DNA from: a virus
Virus record (IMG/VR): IMGVR_UViG_3300022745_000071
Coordinates: 1 to 41,755 of that record
Reading direction: 5' to 3' (one strand)
Length of the DNA stretch: 41,755 bases
In this document: piece after piece, positions 14,392 through 20,284 of the stretch
How the letters are laid out: the number at the start of each line of letters is the position of its first letter
Numbering within the stretch: position 1 is the stretch's first letter
Notes under the pieces: model-generated
The model's database searches: none
Told to the model about the DNA's origin: nothing
What the model saw: the letters and a program-made list of their open reading frames with translations, nothing else
Program-made: the position numbers and the translations under genes

Positions 14392-14407
14392 AAAAGGGGT
14401 ATCAAAA

Positions 14408-14563
14408 ATGTGGGAAGTTATTGTCTCCCTTGAATCCGGCAAAGGTTACTCACGGCTTGAATACAGAGGCCGGATGCAATGGGGTAAAAGGACAGCCACA
14501 AAACACGCAAGAGAGTTTAAAGCCAATCACATGTGGGATGCATGGATTCAGGAGGTAGAATGA
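14408..14563 (+). CDS. Hypothetical early protein, 51 aa
   Basis: Start at ATG 14408 behind AAAAGGGG, preferred to the ATG at 14384 or 14363 because of that site. Small basic protein (MWEVIVSLESGKGYSRLEYRG) with an ATKHAREFKANHMWDAW helix. Function unknown. Confidence 0.6.
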   Translation: MWEVIVSLESGKGYSRLEYRGRMQWGKRTATKHAREFKANHMWDAWIQEVE

Positions 14564-14652
14564 AACTCTGGCTCTCAGACTTTTCCGCAACTGTCCTTTT
14601 TGTTGTGGCTTGCTATCTGTTGTCAATCTTGGCCTATGGCCTTACTTATTGA
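14560..14652 (+). CDS. Single-span membrane peptide, 30 aa
   Basis: Very short gene with an excellent GGAGG ribosome-binding site and an ATGA overlap with the preceding stop. It encodes MKLWLSDFSATVLFVVACYL then more hydrophobic residues, one transmembrane helix. The strong site and coupling argue that it is translated. Host membrane targeting early in infection is possible but not shown. Confidence 0.6.
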   Translation: MKLWLSDFSATVLFVVACYLLSILAYGLTY

Positions 14653-14665
14653 GGGGAATAATCCA

Positions 14666-14914
14666 ATGCTCACTGAAGAACAATTCAAAGCCGCAATGAT
14701 CCGTATAAGGGATGAATACAAGCATCATCAGGGAGACATGAATAAGAACATTCGGTACCAAGAAAATCTCGGTTGGGCTGTTGGCCTCAATGATTCCTTG
14801 GCCTTGCTGACTGGCAAGCCTTATATTGCCTGTGACGCTTGGCTTAATGGTAAAGGCAACCCTGACCTATTACTTAACTATCAAGAGGGAACGTCTTTGG
14901 TCCAGTTGTACTGA
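14666..14914 (+). CDS. Hypothetical early protein, 82 aa
   Basis: Start at ATG 14666 behind GAGGGGAATAATCCA; the frame upstream overlaps the membrane peptide and is not used. MLTEEQFKAAMIRIRDEYKHH... is helical. It is the last gene of the early rightward operon; a weak stem with a T-rich tail near 15030-15056 may end transcription. Confidence 0.65.
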   Translation: MLTEEQFKAAMIRIRDEYKHHQGDMNKNIRYQENLGWAVGLNDSLALLTGKPYIACDAWLNGKGNPDLLLNYQEGTSLVQLY

Positions 14915-15272
14915 CACTCAATGGCAGGCCCTACAGGATGTCACTTGTGGAGCCTGCTACCCTTACCTAGTCAAGTATCAATGTACCTATCTAGCAGCCT
15001 TCCTATGGCCTGTACGTGGCTAGTATTCCCCAAGCTAGACAGGCTTTGTTTTATGGCTGTACCATGATAGATAATAAGTATATTTACTAACATGTTAAGT
15101 ATATTTACATGAGGTATAAGTGTGATGATGGGCAGTGTTGATAGGGTAAGGGGGTTTACTAAGAGGGTTGCCGAATCACCCCCCTAGCTCAAAATTTATT
15201 AATCTGTACTTGTCAAGATGTATTTATATTCAAGTACTTATTCAATTATCTTAATGTGTCCTAACTGGACTT

Positions 15273-15356
15273 ATCATGATGCATGATCTGGACTTATAAG
15301 GGTTGGGCTAGGCCATGATGGAAAGTAGTTTAATGTTAAACTATCATGATGGATAG
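15273..15356. repeat. Cluster of palindromes beside the iterons
   Basis: ATCATG-ATG-CATGAT (15273-15287), TAGTTTAA-TG-TTAAACTA (15326-15343, perfect 8-bp arms) and CTATC-ATGATG-GATAG (15341-15356). The last encloses an iteron. The repeat CTGGACTTAT flanks the first palindrome on both sides. Confidence 0.8.
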
Positions 15357-15364
15357 ACCGGGGC

Positions 15365-15420
15365 GGGATAGTTTAGCATTGAACGACTTTGTCGTGAGAG
15401 CCGCTTGCGGCAACTATCTT
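15365..15420. other. Branched inverted-repeat structure
   Basis: Outer arms GATAGTT (15367-15373) and AACTATC (15412-15418), extendable by two G-T pairs, enclose two perfect small hairpins: ACGAC-TTT-GTCGT (15383-15395) and GCCGC-TT-GCGGC (15400-15411). The result is a three-way-junction fold as DNA or RNA. Confidence 0.7.
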
Positions 15421-15452
15421 GGGACCCTAGAATTTATACGGGAGGGTTTTCA

Positions 15453-15500
15453 ATGGACCTGCTAACCATGATGGAATCCAAAAGAAAAATTTACAAGTAA
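15453..15500 (+). CDS. Possible leader peptide, 15 aa
   Basis: A GGAGGG site 7 nt before ATG, then MDLLTMMESKRKIYK and TAA. The strong Shine-Dalgarno is the only support; no promoter is evident just upstream. Confidence 0.25.
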   Translation: MDLLTMMESKRKIYK

Positions 15501-15730
15501 TAACAAGGCCACACTAGAATCCAAAAGAAAAATTCCTGACCCTGCTTTCCTAATAACTCATTGATTGCCTTGCCAAATTTTATAAAAAAGAAAATTTCCA
15601 CATTCATACCAGTTCCCATGATGGAACACCCCCTACCTTATTGGAAGCTTACATGATGGACCATCTATGATGATAATACCACAAAAAGAAGAATAATGCA
15701 AAATAGTGAAAATAATTTCAACTTAGCCCC

Positions 15731-15759
15731 TTGACATTTCTCATCACCAACATTATATA
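15731..15759 (+). promoter_or_regulatory. Rightward promoter P1
   Basis: TTGACA, 17-nt spacer, TATATA. The sequence from about 15727 to 15760 is almost the same as promoter P2 at 16749, including the spacer TCATCACCAACAT. It should drive the gene at 16091 through a leader of about 320 nt. Confidence 0.75.
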
Positions 15760-16090
15760 CTTATAAAGTTGGTTCCCCCAATAATATCCCCATATAAGAT
15801 AGTAGATAAAGAGAGTACCTGTACAGATTGTACTACCAGAATGTACATCAAGAATGGTACTGATACAGATTGTACTAAGAAGTTCCCCATAGAAGGATAG
15901 TGCCTTTAAGGGTATCTGTACTTAAAGGACTATAAACTACTATAGAGATATACTCTAATCCTTAAATGTACAGAATACCTAAAAGCACAGAATACCTAAA
16001 AGTATAGTACCGATACGGATACCCCTTGAAAGTAAGACTGCAGACTATTACCTATGATGGATACTGATAATCCATACAAGGAACAAGTCT

Positions 16091-16621
16091 ATGGTAGTTG
16101 AGAAGTACAGAGGATTTTCTTATAGAGAGTTGGATAAGAAATTCTCTTATGATCCTGTCAAGGGTATTTTTCATAGTAAGAAAACAGGAAAGCTTCTAGA
16201 CTCTACTAAGGGTGGGAAGATGTATCTAGGGATCAGGATAGGGGATGAAGTATTTGCCCTACAACCTGCTAGAGTAGCCTATATCCTTAGTAAGAAGTAT
16301 TTCCTTAAGCCTGATGAAGTAATCAAGTTCAAGGATGGGGATTGTCTTAATCATGTTCTGAGTAATCTTCTTGTGGTCAAGAAAGTAGAGAAGGCTCTTT
16401 CCGCTAGGGATATTGAAAGACCCAAAGCTATTCCTACTGATACAGATGGTATTTCTAGGATCATGCCTATGGGCTACTATGCTGTACGTAGAGGGCCTAA
16501 GCAATCTGTCTATAGGACTGATAGCTATGAAGAGGCTGTAGCTATTCGTAAAGAGTGGGAACAGGATAAGACCATTCATAGATGGGATAAGACTATGCCT
16601 ATTATGTTCAGAGGTGAATAG
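16091..16621 (+). CDS. HNH-like/AP2-like DNA-binding protein, probably nuclease-defective
   Basis: 176 residues. The first part (FSYDPVKGIFHSKKTGK... ARVAYILSKKYFLKPDEVIKFKDGDCLNHVLSNL) follows the layout of phage HNH homing-type endonucleases, but the usual catalytic His/Asp positions are replaced (ARVAY instead of HRLVA, KFKDGDCLNH instead of DHINGDxxDN). The C-terminal part (GYYAVRRGPKQSVYRTDSYEEAVAIRKEW) resembles an AP2-type DNA-binding strand-helix unit. A DNA-binding protein that has lost cleavage is the simplest reading. It lies next to the iteron region and between two copies of the same promoter, so it may be a regulator acting there. Confidence 0.55.
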   Translation: MVVEKYRGFSYRELDKKFSYDPVKGIFHSKKTGKLLDSTKGGKMYLGIRIGDEVFALQPARVAYILSKKYFLKPDEVIKFKDGDCLNHVLSNLLVVKKVEKALSARDIERPKAIPTDTDGISRIMPMGYYAVRRGPKQSVYRTDSYEEAVAIRKEWEQDKTIHRWDKTMPIMFRGE

Positions 16622-16748
16622 CAATAGTATAGGTTTGCTAAAGAAGTTGATTTGTAATACTATAGATTGGTTTTTGTGGTTATTTGGAGTATTTCAGGGG
16701 TAAATGAAAATAATTTGGCTATTTGTGGTATTTTTATCACTTTACCCC

Positions 16749-16777
16749 TTGACATTTCACATCACCAACATTATATC
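16749..16777 (+). promoter_or_regulatory. Rightward promoter P2
   Basis: TTGACA, 17-nt spacer, TATATC, nearly a copy of P1 at 15731. It points toward the tRNA genes and the late operon; no other comparable promoter is seen before TerL, so it may drive late genes. Confidence 0.7.
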
Positions 16778-16869
16778 CAATAAACAAAGGCAAAAGATCG
16801 TATTTCCCCACAAATTCATGTATCATGGAAGTGTTACGGATTGAGCCTTTGTACTTTTATCTAATCAGG

Positions 16870-16940
16870 GATTATCTCGCATGTTAGATGCGCAATAATC
16901 AATGAACGTATAGATTACTAAAGAAAATAGGGTAATCTAT
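16870..16940 (+). other. Two tandem strong hairpins downstream of P2
   Basis: GATTAT-CT-CGCAT-GTTAG-ATGCG-CA-ATAATC (16870-16900) is an 11-bp stem interrupted by a 2x2 internal loop. ATAGATTAC and GTAATCTAT (16910-16918, 16932-16940) form a 9-bp stem. No T-run follows, so they look like leader structure rather than terminators. Confidence 0.65.
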
Positions 16941-16989
16941 CAAAAATATCAACATTCGTTGTGTTGACTAATTCTTTTTGTGGCTGACT

Positions 16990-17144
16990 TAAATGCCTTT
17001 GCCACTAACGAAAGCCGCTGATCGGTTATAAGACATGCGACCACGGGCGTGTGAAACTGCGGCACTTGGGACAATTCAGGTTGACCCCAGTTATTCTGGT
17101 GGTCCGGTGGTTGGTGGTTATCCCGCAGACTATGACGATAGTCT
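16990..17144 (+). ncRNA. Possible structured RNA upstream of the tRNA genes
   Basis: GCCGC (about 17010) can pair with GCGGC (about 17060), enclosing ACATGC/GCGTGT. Downstream are CCAG-TTATT-CTGG and the perfect hairpin AGACTAT-GACG-ATAGTCT (17127-17144). The stretch is GC-richer than its surroundings. It is not a recognisable tRNA or tmRNA. It could be a small RNA or a processed tRNA leader; existence as a transcript is unproven. Confidence 0.35.
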
Positions 17145-17163
17145 AAAACCATACTCTTTACAT

Positions 17164-17247
17164 GAGTTGAACGCCTGAGAGGACGGGCACCTGACTGTAA
17201 ATCAGACGCGGAAACGCAGATAGGTTCGAACCCTATTCAACTCACCA
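17164..17247 (+). tRNA. tRNA-Tyr (anticodon GTA)
   Basis: Acceptor arms GAGTTGA/TCAACTC with discriminator A and encoded CCA. Anticodon loop CTGTAAA gives GTA. T arm ATAGG-TTCGAAC-CCTAT. The long variable arm (GCG-GAAA-CGC hairpin) is as expected for bacterial class II tRNA-Tyr. The outermost anticodon-stem pair is C-A. 84 nt in total. Confidence 0.92.
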
Positions 17248-17261
17248 AATATACCTGATTA

Positions 17262-17337
17262 GCCCTTGAAGCATTTAACGGATGATGTTTGGTTTTGTAG
17301 TCCAAGGAAATCGGTTCGATTCCGGACAAGGGCACCA
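17262..17337 (+). tRNA. tRNA-Thr (anticodon TGT)
   Basis: Acceptor GCCCTTG/CAAGGGC, discriminator A and encoded CCA. Anticodon stem TTGG/CCAA with loop TTTGTAG gives TGT, reading Thr ACA. T loop TTCGATT. Slightly irregular: a T-T mismatch closes the anticodon loop, the T stem has an A-A outer pair, and the D stem (GCAT/ATGT) leaves no base before the anticodon stem. Probably functional, but a borderline score is expected. Confidence 0.8.
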
Positions 17338-17417
17338 AGTTATGTTTACCACTTTAAATTAGTACAAAATACAGTACTAAATCTACTCAAAAATACTAAA
17401 ATGTAAAGGTATTTAAC

Positions 17418-17597
17418 ATGTTCAAGTCTTTTGCTATGTCCCTTGCACGCCATGCCCTTACCGCTGGTGGTGCTATTCTTGTGGCTAAGGGTTTCACCGA
17501 TGCTTCTGGTGCCAATGAACTTGTTGGTGCTGGTACTGTTGCTGTAGGTCTTGTGTGGTCCTACCTTGAAAAGCACTATGCTTTCCTTAAAGCCTAA
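17418..17597 (+). CDS. Putative holin (Pam3 gp28-like), 59 aa
   Basis: Below 60 residues and easily missed. It starts MFKSFAMSLARHALTAGGAI and continues with a Gly/Ala-rich hydrophobic helix, a short turn DASGANE and a second hydrophobic helix ending VGLVWSYLEKHY. Two membrane spans, Gly-rich, with a Trp near the end of the second span match the small Pam3_gp28-type putative holin family. It precedes TerS, far from the endolysin (38545-39072), and has a second candidate partner at 39083-39325. Membrane topology is clear, the holin role is inferred. Confidence 0.7.
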   Translation: MFKSFAMSLARHALTAGGAILVAKGFTDASGANELVGAGTVAVGLVWSYLEKHYAFLKA

Positions 17598-17622
17598 TCT
17601 TTATTAATAAGAGATACCCATA

Positions 17623-18003
17623 ATGCCTGAAGCCCTTAAACACCGACTTGAAATTGCTACCGCTATCCGTAGGCAAATCGGTTCTGGGGTGGCTATGAAG
17701 GTTATCCTAGACTATATCCAGCAATTCAAAGATGCCCCTACTTCCATGAATGGTCTGTACCGAACCTATCGGGCTGACATTGCGGATGCTAGGGCTAATC
17801 TCCAAGAAGAGATGGGTTCTGTGGTTATCAATGCCGCCAAGGGTGGTGACTGGAAAGCCGCTGAATTGGTCCTCCGCTCTAAAGCAGGTTGGTCCCCTAC
17901 TCAGACTATCGTTGAAGCCGAACCAGAAGATGAATCCTCTGATACTGGTGCTATTGATGATTTGATTGCACTTCTTGGGATTAAGAAATCTAATGAAAAG
18001 TAA
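17623..18003 (+). CDS. terS: Putative terminase small subunit
   Basis: 126 residues: an N-terminal helix-turn-helix-like part (LKHRLEIATAIRRQIGSGVAMKVILDYIQQF), a helical middle for oligomerisation (LQEEMGSVVINAAKGGDWKAAELVLRSKAGW) and an acidic tail. The KAAELVLRSKAGW segment and the position two genes before TerL support a small terminase that recognises the packaging site. The overlap with the HNH gene (11 nt) couples their translation. Sequence similarity to known TerS is weak by eye. Confidence 0.65.
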   Translation: MPEALKHRLEIATAIRRQIGSGVAMKVILDYIQQFKDAPTSMNGLYRTYRADIADARANLQEEMGSVVINAAKGGDWKAAELVLRSKAGWSPTQTIVEAEPEDESSDTGAIDDLIALLGIKKSNEK

Positions 18004-18538
18004 ATCTTGTCGGGTCTGTGAAGAAACAAAACCTATTGAGGAGTTTGTTAAAAGACCTGATAGGGAGAATGCTTACAGGAATGTCTGCAAAGATTGCCAC
18101 AGACAGTATGTGCGAGACTATTACCACAACAATAAAGAGTCTAGGTCCGCCTACAATAAGTCTTGGCGGGAAAACAACCAAGACAAGGTAAAAAGCAAAA
18201 GTAAGACTTACTACCAAGATAACAAAGATAGTATTCTATCCTACGCTAGAGACTGGCGTTATGGTAATAAGGATAAGATGACTAGTTATGGAGCAACCCG
18301 CAGGTCTTCAAAATTGCAAGCTTGTCCTAGTTGGCTTTCCGACTTTCAAAAAGCAGAAATTGAGTCTATTTATAACCTCGCAAAAGATTGCTCAATTGTT
18401 TCAGGGCAAATCTATCACGTAGACCATATTGTTCCTCTTCGTGGAAAGAGTGTTTGTGGCTTGCATGTTCCGTGGAATTTGCAGGTTCTGCCTTCTGACA
18501 TTAACCTAAGTAAGAATAATAGTTACAATGGCTGGTAA
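17993..18538 (+). CDS. HNH endonuclease next to terminase
   Basis: Start at ATG 17993, overlapping the end of TerS; the frame continues upstream without a better site. N-terminal zinc knuckles CRVCEETK and CKDCHRQY, a long basic Tyr/Asn/Lys-rich linker (NKDS and NNQDK repeats) and the C-terminal HNH motif YHVDHIVPLRG ... LHVPWNLQVLP ... N. HNH proteins beside terminases assist cos cleavage or packaging in phages such as HK97; a homing role is the alternative. It overlaps terL by 11 nt, favouring function in packaging. Confidence 0.88.
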   Translation: MKSKSCRVCEETKPIEEFVKRPDRENAYRNVCKDCHRQYVRDYYHNNKESRSAYNKSWRENNQDKVKSKSKTYYQDNKDSILSYARDWRYGNKDKMTSYGATRRSSKLQACPSWLSDFQKAEIESIYNLAKDCSIVSGQIYHVDHIVPLRGKSVCGLHVPWNLQVLPSDINLSKNNSYNGW

Positions 18539-19910
18539 AAACGGACTTCCACTACATGCAGATGACTTAAGGTCCATGAGTAGGGACGTGGCTGAAGTTC
18601 TTGGCCAGCTTGACCCCAAGAAAGCAGAAGAACTCCGTTACACTTGGCCCTTTTGGGCTAGAGAGAACCAAATGCCCCCTAAAGGTGACTGGAATGTTCA
18701 CTTTATTAACGCGGGCAGGGGTTACGGAAAAACGCGCTGCGGAGTTGAGCAGTGTCGGGAGTGGGTCAAACAGGGTGTAAAGCGTCTTGCTATCATCGCT
18801 GCCACGAACAGCGATATTGAAAGAACGATGATCCGTGGTGAAAGTGGATTTCTTAATTGCTGTTGGTCTGGGGATAAGACTCACCGTGGAGTGCATCTTG
18901 GGCTTCCAGAGTGGTCCCCCACTAAACGCACTCTGACTTGGGCTAATGGGGCGCAGGCACAAGCCTTTAGTGCTGAAGAACCAGAACGTCTTCGCGGACC
19001 ACAGTTTGAAAAGGCTTGGTGTGACGAACTAGCTGCATGGAACCGGGATAGAGATACTTGGGATATGCTTAGTTTCACCCTCCGCTTAGGTAAGAAACCA
19101 CAGGTTATAGTGACCACCACACCACGTCCAACCAAGTTGGTTAGGGACATTATTAAAAACCCTAAGACCATTGTTACAAGTGGCTCTACTTTCGACAACG
19201 CTGCTAACCTAGCCGCTACTTATATTGAAACTGTCAGAAACCAGTATGAAGGCACTCGCCTAGGTCGTCAAGAACTCTATGCTGAAATCCTCGATGAAGC
19301 CTCTGGGGCTTTGTGGAATAGGGTTATCCTTGAACAATGCTCTATAGATGTTAAAGACGTTGTAGAGTACGCCAATACCCTTTCTAGGGTTGTTGTGGCT
19401 GTAGACCCTGCTGTTACTGCCAATGCCGAGTCAGACATGACGGGTATTATTGTAGCAGGTATTGATATTAATGGTACTTGTACTATCCTAGAGGATGCTA
19501 CAGACCGTTATACCCCTGAAGGCTGGGCTACTAAAGCCGTTGAACTCTATGACAAGTATTCTGCTGACCGTATTGTGGCAGAACGAAATCAGGGTGGTGA
19601 AATGGTTAGACATACCCTCCAAACTGTCAATGATACTATCCCTATCCGTCTTGTACATGCTTCCCGTGGTAAATATGCTCGTGCTGAACCTGTTTCAGCC
19701 CTTTATGAACGAAATAAAGTAAAGCATGTTAAAGGTCTTGACCAACTAGAGGATCAAATGGTCCAATGGGAGCCGCTAGGTTCTATTGGTTCTCCTGATA
19801 GACTTGACGCGATGGTCTGGGCAGTGACGGACCTAGCATTGAAGGGTGTAGCTAAACCCACTCTTAACCTTGCATATTCAGATGCAAAAGGACTCCTTAA
19901 TAGAGATTGA
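18528..19910 (+). CDS. terL: Terminase large subunit
   Basis: Packaging motor and nuclease that fills the prohead. Walker A GRGYGKT at residues 63-69, Walker B CDE (D165, E166) in KAWCDELAAW, the coupling segment TTTPRPT, and an RNase H-type nuclease domain with VVAVDPAV (D292) and the C-terminal DRLDAMVWA aspartates. The length of 460 residues is normal for this type. Adjacent HNH and TerS genes complete the packaging module. Confidence 0.96.
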   Translation: MAGKNGLPLHADDLRSMSRDVAEVLGQLDPKKAEELRYTWPFWARENQMPPKGDWNVHFINAGRGYGKTRCGVEQCREWVKQGVKRLAIIAATNSDIERTMIRGESGFLNCCWSGDKTHRGVHLGLPEWSPTKRTLTWANGAQAQAFSAEEPERLRGPQFEKAWCDELAAWNRDRDTWDMLSFTLRLGKKPQVIVTTTPRPTKLVRDIIKNPKTIVTSGSTFDNAANLAATYIETVRNQYEGTRLGRQELYAEILDEASGALWNRVILEQCSIDVKDVVEYANTLSRVVVAVDPAVTANAESDMTGIIVAGIDINGTCTILEDATDRYTPEGWATKAVELYDKYSADRIVAERNQGGEMVRHTLQTVNDTIPIRLVHASRGKYARAEPVSALYERNKVKHVKGLDQLEDQMVQWEPLGSIGSPDRLDAMVWAVTDLALKGVAKPTLNLAYSDAKGLLNRD

Positions 19911-19948
19911 GGATAAATCAGACAAAATCCAAGACAAAGGTTTAAGGT

Positions 19949-20284
19949 ATGCTCAGTATTACTCATAAATTAGGGGATACCTTGTCCATCTCTTGTACTT
20001 GGACTGATTCCACTGGACTTCCTATGGACCTTGCAGGCTATACTATTGCTTGTCAGGTTAGGGATAGTACGTATACGGACTTTGTAGATAACCTCACTAC
20101 TTCTGTTGTATCTGCACCCGCTGGTACTTTCGTTATTTCTGCTAGTGCTAGTGCAACTGCTTTGTGGCCTTTGACCTCTGGTCAATACAATAGAACCTAT
20201 TGCGATGTACAATTTTCTAAGAACGGGGTAGTTACTTCCTCTGATACCTTTGAAGTTATTGTTGTCAAGGATATTACTCAATGA
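19949..20284 (+). CDS. Structural protein, Ig-like beta-sandwich, 111 aa
   Basis: MLSITHKLGDTLSISCTWTDSTGLPMDLAG followed by alternating Thr/Ser/Val strands, the pattern of small virion proteins with an Ig-like or BppU N-terminal-like domain. It overlaps the start of the spike gene by 4 nt, so it is probably a spike accessory or adaptor. Confidence 0.7.
   Translation: MLSITHKLGDTLSISCTWTDSTGLPMDLAGYTIACQVRDSTYTDFVDNLTTSVVSAPAGTFVISASASATALWPLTSGQYNRTYCDVQFSKNGVVTSSDTFEVIVVKDITQ

Larger units (their letters stand above)
15275..15660 (+). repeat. CATGATGGA iterons
   Basis: Exact copies start at 15314, 15345, 15467, 15617 and 15652, all on the same strand; CATGATGCA at 15275 and TATGATGGA at 16053 are one-mismatch copies. 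Same-strand orientation is typical of iterons bound by an initiator or regulator protein. Confidence 0.8.
14915..16090. other. 1.2-kb non-coding region with iterons, palindromes and direct repeats
   Basis: No long gene is supported. From 15070 to 15260 it is AT-rich, with TAAGTATATTTAC twice. From 15260 to 15680 there are five exact CATGATGGA iterons and several palindromes. From 15680 it carries promoter P1 and a leader with short direct repeats: an 18-bp repeat (15474-15491, 15517-15534), a 14-bp repeat (15822, 15864) and a 16-bp tandem repeat of period 17 (15970, 15987). Iterons, AT-richness and palindromes together are what one expects of a replication origin or a partition or regulator-binding site. 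Confidence 0.65.
16622..17163. other. Non-coding region with promoter P2 and structured sequence
   Basis: 540 nt without a gene. GGGGTAAA (around 16699) and TTTACCCC (around 16741) are inverted arms leading into promoter P2. Two strong hairpins follow at 16870-16900 and 16910-16940, then structured sequence up to the tRNA genes. An open frame on the minus strand (16949-17152) lacks a ribosome-binding site and coding character. Confidence 0.6.

Noticed and set aside
16990-17145. A third tRNA or a tmRNA
   Set aside because: No acceptor pairing with CCA, no canonical T loop with matching stems, no tag reading frame. Kept only as possible structured RNA.
16949-17152. 67-codon minus-strand frame upstream of the tRNAs
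   Set aside because: No ribosome-binding site, and it lies over inverted repeats; better explained as structured non-coding DNA.
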